Positions 6,812 through 14,455 of a DNA stretch of 18,835 bases are shown here, one piece after another. The notes under the pieces were generated by a model that saw only the letters and a list, made by a program, of their open reading frames with translations, searched no databases and was not told the DNA's origin. Both the position numbers and the translations under genes were made by a program. Every line of letters starts with the position of its first letter. The stretch's first letter is position 1. This DNA is from DAIDHZ01 sp965370365. GTDB taxonomy: Bacteria; Chlamydiota; Chlamydiia; Chlamydiales; SM23-39. Location: NCBI GenBank assembly GCA_965370365.1, contig CBDUSP010000032.1:1-18835 (forward strand), given 5' to 3'.

Positions 6812-7353
6812 AAAAACAATGGATTCTTTTTTCCCTACTCATTTTTTGCGGATGTTCTCAGCTCCAACAAAAGAAATCGTATGCACCAAGCGAAAAGCAA
6901 GTACTAGTAAATAAGGTTCGGAAAAAAGTCGCTTCAGATTTGGAAAACAAGTACGGATTAATCCCTTGTGGAACAGGCGGGCAAATGATGTATCAAATAG
7001 AGAAACTAATGCTTATTTTCAACTACCCAAAACCATTAACTGAAGATGAAGCAAGGGTACTCGTTGTAAATGCTGTGGATGAATTTGTTGCCTCTGTAAA
7101 CCAAGAAGAGGCGATCCATCAGTATTTGGCAAATTATCCCTTCAGACCAGAAAATGTAGAAGTTACTATTTTCTTGCAGGATTCTAGGGGAAAAAGAGTT
7201 CAACCGGACCGTTTTATTTTTGTTGAGGCAGCGGCTGGGCGTGTCGTATATAAGGCTGACGATCCTGAAACGAACAGATATCGTATTGTGCACAAAGAAA
7301 CCTTCGAAGAGGCTAAGGCGCTTTTGCAGAAGACGGGTCGCGCCGCAATCTAG
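6808..7353 (+). CDS. Small lipoprotein coupled to the DUF687-like hydrolase
   Basis: This encodes 181 residues. The N-terminus MKKQWILFSLLIFCGC is a lipoprotein signal peptide, with Cys16 as the probable lipidated residue in F-C-G-C. The remainder is soluble and of mixed alpha/beta character (EKLMLIFNYPKPLTEDEARVL; VEVTIFLQDSRGKRV), with no recognisable enzyme motif. It starts inside the stop codon of the hydrolase gene (ATGA overlap), which suggests equal production and perhaps a shared complex or site of action. A strong hairpin terminator follows 11 bases after the stop. I do not recognise the family; lipoprotein assignment is firm, function unknown. Confidence 0.75.
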   Translation: MKKQWILFSLLIFCGCSQLQQKKSYAPSEKQVLVNKVRKKVASDLENKYGLIPCGTGGQMMYQIEKLMLIFNYPKPLTEDEARVLVVNAVDEFVASVNQEEAIHQYLANYPFRPENVEVTIFLQDSRGKRVQPDRFIFVEAAAGRVVYKADDPETNRYRIVHKETFEEAKALLQKTGRAAI

Positions 7354-7364
7354 GCAAACTCTAG

Positions 7365-7422
7365 AAATATGCCTTTAGTGACATCTTTCTGCGCTGTTTT
7401 TATGTCGCTCAGGCATATTTTT
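7365..7422 (+). terminator. Hairpin terminator after the hydrolase-lipoprotein operon
   Basis: AAATATGCCTTTAGTGACAT (7365-7384) pairs with ATGTCGCTCAGGCATATTT (7402-7420) as a long imperfect stem, followed by a short T run. It lies immediately downstream of the lipoprotein stop. Confidence 0.7.
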
Positions 7423-7524
7423 GATAGCTGGAATAAGCCCCGCCTCTCTTGAAAATTCATAACCGTCTAACAACGAATAGATTAAAATGTTTCCCTCCTC
7501 TAAACTGACTTTGTATATAAAAAT

Positions 7525-7608
7525 ATGTACACTTTAAGGAAAGAGAATGAAATGCTCGCGAGAAAGATCCTAAGAAAAGCTAAAGCCAACCCTCCCAAGG
7601 AGAATTAA
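7525..7608 (+). CDS. 27-codon ORF directly before the HicB-like gene
   Basis: The frame reads MYTLRKENEMLARKILRKAKANPPKEN and stops one base before the ATG of the HicB-like gene. It contains that gene's ribosome site (AAGGAGAA) in its last codons, so the two would be translationally coupled. It could be a leader peptide or the remnant of a toxin gene. I cannot match it to HicA. It has no obvious ribosome site of its own. The rest of 7423-7609 is AT-rich, with a TATATAAAAATA stretch at 7514-7525 and no clear promoter. Confidence 0.3.
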   Translation: MYTLRKENEMLARKILRKAKANPPKEN

Positions 7609-7609
7609 C

Positions 7610-8041
7610 ATGGAAATGGAAGGAAAAATTTGGAAAGACGGTAAACTCTGGCTCGTTGAAATTCCAGTCCTTGACGCTATGACACAGGGGAAAACTCGCA
7701 AGGAAGCATTAGAAATGGTAGAGGATCTCATCCTTACTATGGTTAAAAACTATTTTAAAGATGAAATTGCTAAATGTTTTTCTGTAAGTGTCATTAATTA
7801 TAATAGAAATGCAATCGGAATAACGGCTAGCGATAATAAACTGTTTTTATCCCTTTCTTTGAGAAGACAGAGAGAAAAAAGTGGATCCACTGTGCGAGAA
7901 GCGGCTGAGCGATTAGGATCAAATTCTCCCAACGCGTATGCTCAATATGAACGAGGTAAAACGAGTATCTCCGTAGATAAATACGAAGAGCTTCTAACAG
8001 CAGCCAACCCATTTGAAAAACTGCGGCTCAGAATTGCCTAA
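7610..8041 (+). CDS. HicB-like antitoxin with C-terminal HTH (orphan)
   Basis: This encodes 143 residues. Residues 1-50 have the HicB-type partial RNase-H fold pattern (G.IWKDGKLWLVEIPVLDAMTQGKTRKEALEMVED, compare 'yW.a.vPel.g..t.GdT.eEAl.n..e'). Residues 83-133 form an XRE-like helix-turn-helix (RRQREKSGSTVREAAERLG, AYAQYERGKTSIS). Such proteins normally neutralise a HicA mRNA interferase encoded next to them and repress the operon. No HicA-sized gene lies on either side; only a 27-codon frame precedes it, and the downstream neighbour is convergent, overlapping by four bases. It may be a solitary regulator or the surviving half of a lost toxin-antitoxin pair. AAGGAGAA seven bases upstream supports the start. 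Confidence 0.75.
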   Translation: MEMEGKIWKDGKLWLVEIPVLDAMTQGKTRKEALEMVEDLILTMVKNYFKDEIAKCFSVSVINYNRNAIGITASDNKLFLSLSLRRQREKSGSTVREAAERLGSNSPNAYAQYERGKTSISVDKYEELLTAANPFEKLRLRIA

Positions 8042-9750
8042 AACTGAGGAACTACTGTAAGCAGCGGACTTATACGAGCGTGCAGAATGTTCTGGATGGC
8101 GCTCAGCGTCGATCCTGTAGCTGAAGGACAGGTTGTACACGCCCCCTCATACGAAATCAGTACCTCGTGATTCTCTTTTAACTCGATAATTTTAATACCA
8201 CCGGCATCCAACTCAATATAAGGACGGATCTCCTTATCAATCACCTCTTCAATCAATTGGAGTTTTTGGCTGTGAGAAAACGCCTCCCAACCAGGAATCC
8301 CATCCGGGTTTTGCTCAAGATCCAACGCGATAGGCGTTGTCTCATACGCCGTCTCTGTACAGGTAATATCACTGCATTGTTCAAGTGCTGCATCAATTGC
8401 CATAAGCGCTTGATTAATCAACGCATCTAAGCCTTTTGTGTTTTTCCCTTTCAGATGCTGCTCAATTAGATCCGCAGAAATGCGCGAGGCTTGGGGCAAG
8501 TTTTTTCGAATGACAAGCTCCGAAATAGCCTCTCCAATCGCAAGGAATGCAATCGGCCCAAAGCATTGGAACTTCACATCCGCAATCTCACCATCTGTCT
8601 CATCCACAAGCAGGTATAGCATGAGTCCTTTTGCAACGCCTGTCGCAAGACGCATGCCTTTTTCTGCGGCCTCTTCCTCGGAAAAGGAACCGGCAAAACG
8701 GAAAGAAACAATCTCTTTCTGCAAACGCGCATGCATCGTTAGGTCGTAGTGAACCATTTCTGGCGGCGCAATGGATCGAAGGAACTCTACGCTCTTTTTA
8801 ATCTCAAGGACTGCTTGTTGTAGGTGCTCTTGCTCGATTGTGGGAGGAAGCGAAAAACTCAATGTGCAAGAAGCCTCAATTGGATCCACTTTTGAACATG
8901 CTAAAAGCGCGCTTAAATGTTGCGAAGAATCTCCCCCGACAAGCGTTTGGATATTTTTGCCTTGAAGCAGGTGATGGAGCGCGTTTTGATGCGCAAACGG
9001 AAATGCAATGACAGAGGTGTTCGGAAGGCGCAGGCTGCCGCTAAGCAAAACTTTCGCATTGGGAATACTTTGTAAGATCTCCTTCTCAAAAAAGGAGCGC
9101 AGTCGCGGCATCTCCAGACTCGATTCATCAAGTGATGCAAGGCTTTTTTTCGCTGTCTCTTCCAAGGAGCTTAGGTTGGCGGGAGGTTTCCCCCCAAGAA
9201 TAAAAGGGACTAGCGGCACCCCTTTTCTTGCAAAGATCCCTCCAGAGAAAGTTAGGTAGTCTCCATGCATTGAAAAATGATACTTGCCGATCGCATGTGT
9301 TGCATCTAAGTGAAGGAGGATATTTTTTTTCTGGCAGATAGCTGCAATCTCATCAGTCGGTTGGATCACTCCGGTCAATCCTTGCGCCATAGTGATTGAT
9401 ACGAGAGCGGTTCTCGAAGAAATCAGTTTCTCAAACTCTGCGATATCGATTTCGCCGCGCGTATTTATAGGCGTGATCTTCACAAAACAACCAAGCTCCT
9501 CAAGACGCTTCATCATTTGAAGCGTTGGCGCATCTTCAATTGCAGAGGTCACAAAATGACATTTCCCCGTCTTCCGAGAAACTTCTAAAAAACAAGAAAA
9601 AAGAACCTGGTTTACAGCTTCTGCTCCAGAAGATGTAGCTGTGAAGCTATCTTCCTTCTCCGCCCCAACAAGATCGTAAAGCGCCGTTGGGAATGGAGTG
9701 GTGGAGGACGCCCCCCCATTTGCATCGAGATGAATTACGTCTTTTGCCAT
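8038..9750 (-). CDS. NifS-NifU fusion with degenerate NifS and IscU parts
   Basis: This encodes 570 residues in three parts. Residues 1-328 follow a cysteine-desulfurase (NifS/IscS) plan: HLDANGGA, SGAEAVN at 41-47, LDATHAIGK at 148-156. However, the SxHKxxGPKG motif with the PLP lysine reads SGGIFARKG (169-177), IscS His104 aligns with Asp, and the loop that should hold the catalytic Cys reads VGGDSSQHLS. About 30 residues around the usual GNPSS.H are missing. Residues 331-460 resemble IscU but lack its three cluster-binding Cys (for example FGPIAF for YGCGSA). Residues 490-565 are an NFU domain with intact Cys538-T-T-Cys541. In C. trachomatis, nifU and nifS are, as I recall, separate genes CT720 and CT721. 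Its start overlaps the gpmA stop by 16 bases. I infer an Fe-S carrier or scaffold rather than an active desulfurase. Confidence 0.8.
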   Translation of the reverse strand: MAKDVIHLDANGGASSTTPFPTALYDLVGAEKEDSFTATSSGAEAVNQVLFSCFLEVSRKTGKCHFVTSAIEDAPTLQMMKRLEELGCFVKITPINTRGEIDIAEFEKLISSRTALVSITMAQGLTGVIQPTDEIAAICQKKNILLHLDATHAIGKYHFSMHGDYLTFSGGIFARKGVPLVPFILGGKPPANLSSLEETAKKSLASLDESSLEMPRLRSFFEKEILQSIPNAKVLLSGSLRLPNTSVIAFPFAHQNALHHLLQGKNIQTLVGGDSSQHLSALLACSKVDPIEASCTLSFSLPPTIEQEHLQQAVLEIKKSVEFLRSIAPPEMVHYDLTMHARLQKEIVSFRFAGSFSEEEAAEKGMRLATGVAKGLMLYLLVDETDGEIADVKFQCFGPIAFLAIGEAISELVIRKNLPQASRISADLIEQHLKGKNTKGLDALINQALMAIDAALEQCSDITCTETAYETTPIALDLEQNPDGIPGWEAFSHSQKLQLIEEVIDKEIRPYIELDAGGIKIIELKENHEVLISYEGACTTCPSATGSTLSAIQNILHARISPLLTVVPQF

Positions 9751-10409
9751 GATCCCTGATCAAATGTATAGATAACAGGCTCTCCCGTCGGAAGCTCGAG
9801 ATTCAAAACCTCTTCTTTAGATAGCTTATCCAGGTGCATGATGATCGAACGGAGCGAATTGCCATGCGCGCAAACAAACACGTTTTGCCCCTTCTCAAGA
9901 CAGGGAACAATCTTTTCTTGAAAATAGGGGAGCGTTCTTGCAGCTGTCATCTCAAGGCTCTCCCCATTAGGCGGGGGAGTATCAAAACTGCGTCTCCAAA
10001 TATGGACCTGTTCCTTCCCATATTTTTCGGCTGTTTTTGCTTTATTTAGGCCCTGCAGCTCTCCGTAGTAACGCTCATTTAACTCCCATGCCTTATAGAC
10101 AGGAATCGTCTCTTCCTTCGCTTCTTCACTGTAGATCCGCCCCCACTCCTCAAGTTTGCCTCCCGCATGATGAAACACCGGAATCTTTTTCGAGGAATGG
10201 TGTAACATGCTTAGAGTCAGTGTGGTATGAGATCTGACGAGGGTCGATGTGAAGATTACGTCGATTGGGATGTCTTTGATTTTCTTCCCGCCATCGATCG
10301 CTTCTTGGATACCCTCTTCAGCCAGAGGCACATCCACCCAGCCTGTAAAGATATTTTTTTGATTCCACACGGACTTGCCGTGGCGCATTAAAATGAGTTT
10401 CGGTTGCAT
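9735..10409 (-). CDS. gpmA: 2,3-bisphosphoglycerate-dependent phosphoglycerate mutase
   Basis: This encodes 224 residues, the usual length for bacterial dPGM. It interconverts 3- and 2-phosphoglycerate in glycolysis. The phosphohistidine motif LMRHGKSVWN places His10 as the acceptor. ELNERYYGELQG (109-120) carries the catalytic Glu109, and CAHGNSLR (180-187) gives the second His182. The FTGW and PNGESL motifs are also present. It is the first gene of a minus-strand pair with the NifS-NifU fusion, overlapping by 16 bases, and is divergent from the pseudouridine synthase, as in Chlamydia (CT722/CT723). The natural N-terminus (MQPKLILMRHG) starts only 50 bases from the divergent gene, with no Shine-Dalgarno; see the palindrome at 10415. 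Confidence 0.95.
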   Translation of the reverse strand: MQPKLILMRHGKSVWNQKNIFTGWVDVPLAEEGIQEAIDGGKKIKDIPIDVIFTSTLVRSHTTLTLSMLHHSSKKIPVFHHAGGKLEEWGRIYSEEAKEETIPVYKAWELNERYYGELQGLNKAKTAEKYGKEQVHIWRRSFDTPPPNGESLEMTAARTLPYFQEKIVPCLEKGQNVFVCAHGNSLRSIIMHLDKLSKEEVLNLELPTGEPVIYTFDQGSWQKT

Positions 10410-10414
10410 GGAAA

Positions 10415-10452
10415 AGGAGTATATCAGAAGAGGGGGTTTCTGATATACTCCT
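10415..10452. promoter_or_regulatory. Palindromic divergent promoter/operator
   Basis: AGGAGTATATCAG (10415-10427) and CTGATATACTCCT (10440-10452) form a perfect 13-bp inverted repeat around a 12-base loop, in the 50-bp gap between gpmA and the pseudouridine synthase. Each arm presents TATACT as a -10 box in its own direction (10444-10449 forward; 10423-10418 reverse). Each box ends eight to ten bases before an ATG, and neither gene has a Shine-Dalgarno site, so both may be leaderless. The -35 match is poor (ATATCA on each side). It may also bind a dimeric regulator. Confidence 0.55.
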
Positions 10453-10459
10453 GGGCGTT

Positions 10460-11164
10460 ATGGAAAAAAAACGTTTAAGTAAAGCCCTTGCGGCAGCGGG
10501 AATCGCTTCTCGCAGAGCCTGTGAAGAAATCATTTTTGAAGGACGCGTTCAGGTCAATGGAGAGACTGTAATAGTCCCTCAAACCCTCGTTGACTTAGAA
10601 AAAGACCGCATTCTCGTCGACGGATCAACAGTCAAGGGAGAACAAAAAAAAGTTTGCTACGTTTTTAACAAACCTCCTGGCGTCATCTGCTCAAATGCTC
10701 GCGTGGGGAAAAAACCCATCGTTATCGACTTTTTTCCAAAACAGCGAGAGCGCCTTTTCACTGTCGGTAGATTAGACAAAGACTCTCAAGGTCTCATTTT
10801 AGTGACAAATGACGGACACCTTGCAAACGAAATCATTCATCCTTCTGCAAACATTACAAAAGAATATCTCGTAAAAACCCTTCACGAAATCACCCCCGAA
10901 CATCTTGAATCCCTTGCCAAAGGCGCTCGCGTAGATAACAAATGGGTACGGCCCGCTTCAGTCAAAAAAGTACGGCGAGGAACGTTTCGCATCTCGATAA
11001 AAGAGGGAAAAAAACACGAAGTGCGCATCATTGCAGAATGCTCAGGTCTCAAAGTTGTTGAACTCACACGCATTCGCATCGGTGGCCTTCTTCTCGGAAC
11101 ACTGGCTCAAGGCAAGTCTCGCCCCCTCACAAACGCCGATAAGCAAGTAATTTTTAGCCGATAA
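10460..11164 (+). CDS. rRNA pseudouridine synthase, RsuA/RluB family
   Basis: This encodes 234 residues. An S4 RNA-binding domain spans about 4-50 (RLSKALAAAGIASRRACEEII, VQVNG). The catalytic domain follows, with motif II GRLDKDSQGLILVTNDG at 103-119; Asp106 is the expected nucleophile that converts uridine to pseudouridine. Further matches are KPPGVICS (71-78), KEYLV, and EGKKHEVRII (182-191) near the C-terminus. RsuA, RluB, RluE and RluF share this layout and the exact target cannot be told from the sequence; the Chlamydia equivalent beside gpmA is annotated yjbC (CT723). It is divergent from gpmA across a 13-bp palindrome and is followed 25 bases later by glgP. Confidence 0.9.
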   Translation: MEKKRLSKALAAAGIASRRACEEIIFEGRVQVNGETVIVPQTLVDLEKDRILVDGSTVKGEQKKVCYVFNKPPGVICSNARVGKKPIVIDFFPKQRERLFTVGRLDKDSQGLILVTNDGHLANEIIHPSANITKEYLVKTLHEITPEHLESLAKGARVDNKWVRPASVKKVRRGTFRISIKEGKKHEVRIIAECSGLKVVELTRIRIGGLLLGTLAQGKSRPLTNADKQVIFSR

Positions 11165-11189
11165 TAGATCCTTTTGCTATTGTGCGGTT

Positions 11190-13709
11190 ATGGATGTATC
11201 TCGCACTGCCGATGTTTTAGCGCAAAAAATTAAACACTTAATGATCACGGCCAATGGTAGGCCTTCGCAAAAAGCGACGATGGAGGAGTTTTATCACTCC
11301 TTTTGTACTGTGCTGCGCGAAGATATCATGATCAACTGGACCTCATCAATCGAGACGGTCGAAGAAAAAAAAGTTCCCATTCTCTACTTCCTTTCGATGG
11401 AATATCTCCCTGGACGGTTTTTGCGAAACAACATCGTAAACATGGGCGCCTCCGAACTTGTCCACGCCGTTTTAAAGAAGATGGAACGCAACTTTGAAGA
11501 TCTCATTATGTGCGAACCTGATGCGGGACTTGGAAATGGCGGTCTTGGACGCTTATCTTCTTGTTTTTTAGACTCTCTTGCCACGCTTCATTATCCCGCA
11601 CGCGCCTATGGACTTCGCTATCAATACGGGATCTTTGAGCAAGAAATTTGGAATGGAGAACAGGTTGAAAAACCCGATTGCTGGCTTTTAAACACAAATC
11701 CTTGGGAATCGAGACGCGATACTCTTGCGACGCAAATTCGCTTTGGCGGAAAACCAATTGCTGCAACAAATAAACACGGCGATGAAGTGTTTTTGTTAGA
11801 ACATCCCGAAGAGGTTCGTGCGCTTCCTTATGACACACCGATTATTGGCTACAGCGAAGACTCAGATTATTCTGTTTTAACACTCCGCCTTTGGTCGACA
11901 AAAGAATCTCCAAGAAACTTTCAGCTACAACGCTACAACGCAGGCTTTTTAGAATCCGCAGTTGAAAACACATCCTTAACCGATGTTCTCTATCCAAATG
12001 ACAACACAGAGCTAGGCAAAAGAGTGCGGTTAAAGCAGGAATTTTTGCTTGTTTCAGCATCGCTGCAAGATATTTTGCGGCGCCACTTGCGCATTCATGG
12101 CGAGATGACAAATCTCTGCGACAAGGTACGCATTCAGATCAATGACACGCATCCATCATTAATTGTTGCAGAGCTTATTCGCACACTTACAAAGAATTAC
12201 GATTTCCCCATGGATCAGGCGATAGAGACGTGCCAAGCTTGCTGTTCATACACCAATCACACGATTTTAAGAGAGGCTCTCGAAGAATGGAATGAGGAGC
12301 GCTTAAAAGGCCTTCTCCCAAGACAGCTTGATGTGGTTCAGAAAATCAATCAGCGTTTATGTGATCAGGTGCGGACAACATTTCCTGGCGATGAAGAAAG
12401 AGTCGCAAGAATGTCGATTTTCGGAGCTGGACAGGCGAACATGGCAAACCTTGCCATCTTTGGATCTCATAAAGTCAATGGAGTGGCAGAACTTCACACG
12501 AAACTTTTAAAAGAGACTCTCTTCAAAGACTTTTATGACATGAGCCCAGAAAAGTTTATCAATGTCACCAACGGAGTGACGCAAAGAAGATGGCTTCTCG
12601 ATATCAATCCTCTTCTTTCTGAGTTTATTAGTAAAAGGATCGGGCGGGGCTGGATCACCAACTTTTCTGAAATTGAGAAACTCCATTCCTTTGCTGATGA
12701 TGCAGCCTCCTGTGAAGAGTTTTTGCAAATTAAGAAGCAAAACAAAAAGGCACTTCTCGAATTTTTACAAAAAGAAACGGCGACGCGCGATTCTTCAGGA
12801 AAGATGATTCCACACCCAATCTGTCTTGATGAAAATGCGCTCTTTGACGTGCAGATTAAGAGAATCCATGAATACAAAAGACAGCTCTTAAATGCGCTCC
12901 ACGTGATTATGCTGATGCAGGAGAAAAGCCAAGGTGTTCCAAGACTCGTTATTTTTGGCGGCAAAGCAGCTCCCGGATACAGAAGAGCCAAGCAAATCAT
13001 TCAGCTCATCACGGCAATTGGTCGTAAAATTCAAGAAGATGAGGGCCTCCGAGATAAAATTGGCGTGGTCTTTATCGAAAATTACAACGTCTCCAAAGCA
13101 GAAGTGATTATCCCTGCAACGGACTTGTCAGAGCAAATTTCTACAGCGGGTTGGGAAGCCTCTGGAACGGGAAATATGAAGCTAACGATGAATGGCGCTC
13201 TCACAATCGGCACAGAAGATGGGGCGAACATCGAAATGCGTGAAAGCGTTACAGATGCGTGGTGGCCATTTAGGTTTGGGGCTACAGTAGAGCAAGTCAG
13301 AGAGCCGCACAATCCGTGGGAGCTCTATGACAAAGATGAAGCGCTAAAGCGGGCCATCGACACATTGAAAGATGGAACATTTGCGACAAATCCGCAGGAG
13401 CAAGAAGCGTTTTCAGAGATTTATCAGGATCTTGTTGAAAAAGACCCTTTCCGCCTGCTTCAGGATTTTCGCTCTTACTATGACACGCAAAGAAACGTTG
13501 AAGAGCTTTTTGTAAAACCTCTTGATTGGGCAAAGACAGCTCTGCATAATGTCGCCGCAATGGGACGTTTTTCTGTAGATACATCGATTCGTAAATATGC
13601 CGATGAAATTTGGGGCCTTTCTCCGCTTCCCCCAGATCCTGCGATTGTTGAGAAAGTTCGCGAAGAATACTCACAACATGACCGCTGTCTGATCGGAGAA
13701 AAGAAGTGA
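11190..13709 (+). CDS. glgP: Glycogen phosphorylase
   Basis: This encodes 839 residues, full length for the GT35 family. It removes glucose from glycogen as glucose-1-phosphate. Clear motifs: FLSMEYLPGR (68-77), EPDAGLGNGGLGRLSS, RIQINDTHPSL, FINVTNGVTQRRWL, VQIKRIHEYKRQLLN, and EASGTGNMKLTMNGALTIGT, with the PLP lysine at Lys664. Chlamydiae keep a glycogen pathway (GlgA, B, C, P, X), which supports the phylum. The start is 25 bases after the pseudouridine synthase stop. There is no Shine-Dalgarno; a TATTGT at 11178-11183 could be a -10 of a near-leaderless promoter. The stop overlaps the GTG start of the following lipoprotein gene (GTGA), suggesting one transcript. Confidence 0.97.
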   Translation: MDVSRTADVLAQKIKHLMITANGRPSQKATMEEFYHSFCTVLREDIMINWTSSIETVEEKKVPILYFLSMEYLPGRFLRNNIVNMGASELVHAVLKKMERNFEDLIMCEPDAGLGNGGLGRLSSCFLDSLATLHYPARAYGLRYQYGIFEQEIWNGEQVEKPDCWLLNTNPWESRRDTLATQIRFGGKPIAATNKHGDEVFLLEHPEEVRALPYDTPIIGYSEDSDYSVLTLRLWSTKESPRNFQLQRYNAGFLESAVENTSLTDVLYPNDNTELGKRVRLKQEFLLVSASLQDILRRHLRIHGEMTNLCDKVRIQINDTHPSLIVAELIRTLTKNYDFPMDQAIETCQACCSYTNHTILREALEEWNEERLKGLLPRQLDVVQKINQRLCDQVRTTFPGDEERVARMSIFGAGQANMANLAIFGSHKVNGVAELHTKLLKETLFKDFYDMSPEKFINVTNGVTQRRWLLDINPLLSEFISKRIGRGWITNFSEIEKLHSFADDAASCEEFLQIKKQNKKALLEFLQKETATRDSSGKMIPHPICLDENALFDVQIKRIHEYKRQLLNALHVIMLMQEKSQGVPRLVIFGGKAAPGYRRAKQIIQLITAIGRKIQEDEGLRDKIGVVFIENYNVSKAEVIIPATDLSEQISTAGWEASGTGNMKLTMNGALTIGTEDGANIEMRESVTDAWWPFRFGATVEQVREPHNPWELYDKDEALKRAIDTLKDGTFATNPQEQEAFSEIYQDLVEKDPFRLLQDFRSYYDTQRNVEELFVKPLDWAKTALHNVAAMGRFSVDTSIRKYADEIWGLSPLPPDPAIVEKVREEYSQHDRCLIGEKK

Positions 13710-14455
13710 TTTTCCGCATCCTCGCTCTTTGCTTGAGCCTTTTCCTCGGAGCATGCAGTTCAAAAGAATCGGGGAAAATTGATTCAAGACCAAAACTCGG
13801 AGTCGACCCTTCTTGGGGGCCTCTTAACTTTGGGCCGCAAACCCCCTACATAAACGGCTTTACAGATGAACTTTTACGTGACATCGCTTCGAGTCTTGAT
13901 ATTGAATTTAATAAAATCCAGGCAAACCGGGAAGATCTTTTGTCGGGTCTTGAAGAAGGAGCCTATGATGCAGTGCTCTCTTCGGTTCCTCCGTATACTT
14001 TTAATCTCGCCAAGTATGATTTTTCGAAAAACTTTTTAGAGATTGGTCCCGTTTTTATTGTCCCTAAGAAGGCACTCTATAAAAAGCTTTCTCAGCTTCA
14101 TCATCAGTACGTTGGAGTCATTGCAGGGGCTACTTCAATAGAAATTTTGGGGAAACATCCCAATTTACTGATTCGGAAGTATTTGTCCGCTACTGATCTA
14201 TTAAATGGGATTGTGAAAGAGGAGGTTGCTGGTGGTCTTCTAGCAAGAGTTCCGGCCGCTGCCTATGTGCCTGATCTGTATCAGGAGACGTTGAAAATCG
14301 TTTCTTCTCCTTTAACACATCAGGGGCTTCACCTAGTTACGCTTAAAAACAAACAAGAAGAGCTCGTCCAAGGATTTGATGAGAGTCTAAAAGAGCTAAA
14401 GAGAAAGAAAAAACTCGACGAGCTTTTGAAAAAGTGGTCTCTTTCTACGAAGTAG
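13706..14455 (+). CDS. Amino-acid-type solute-binding lipoprotein (SBP family 3)
   Basis: This encodes 249 residues. The start is GTG inside the glgP stop (GTGA), with GGAG nine bases upstream. MIFRILALCLSLFLGAC is a lipoprotein signal with Cys17 lipidated. The mature part follows the family 3 periplasmic binding fold: KLGVDPSWGPLNF, GFTDELLRDIASSLDIEF, LLSGLEEGAYDAVLSSVPPY, IGPVFIVPK, VGVIAGATS, and a terminal ELKRKKKLDELLKKW. It resembles ArtJ/GlnH-type proteins that deliver amino acids to an ABC importer. No permease or ATPase gene is adjacent. Its ligand is unknown. Its 3' end overlaps the convergent AAA gene by 11 bases, with no terminator visible. Confidence 0.85.
   Translation: MIFRILALCLSLFLGACSSKESGKIDSRPKLGVDPSWGPLNFGPQTPYINGFTDELLRDIASSLDIEFNKIQANREDLLSGLEEGAYDAVLSSVPPYTFNLAKYDFSKNFLEIGPVFIVPKKALYKKLSQLHHQYVGVIAGATSIEILGKHPNLLIRKYLSATDLLNGIVKEEVAGGLLARVPAAAYVPDLYQETLKIVSSPLTHQGLHLVTLKNKQEELVQGFDESLKELKRKKKLDELLKKWSLSTK

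Noticed and set aside
8438..8749. 103-residue plus-strand frame
   Set aside because: Antisense shadow of the NifS-NifU fusion.
12533..13000. 155-residue minus-strand frame
   Set aside because: Antisense shadow inside glycogen phosphorylase, whose motifs are unmistakable.
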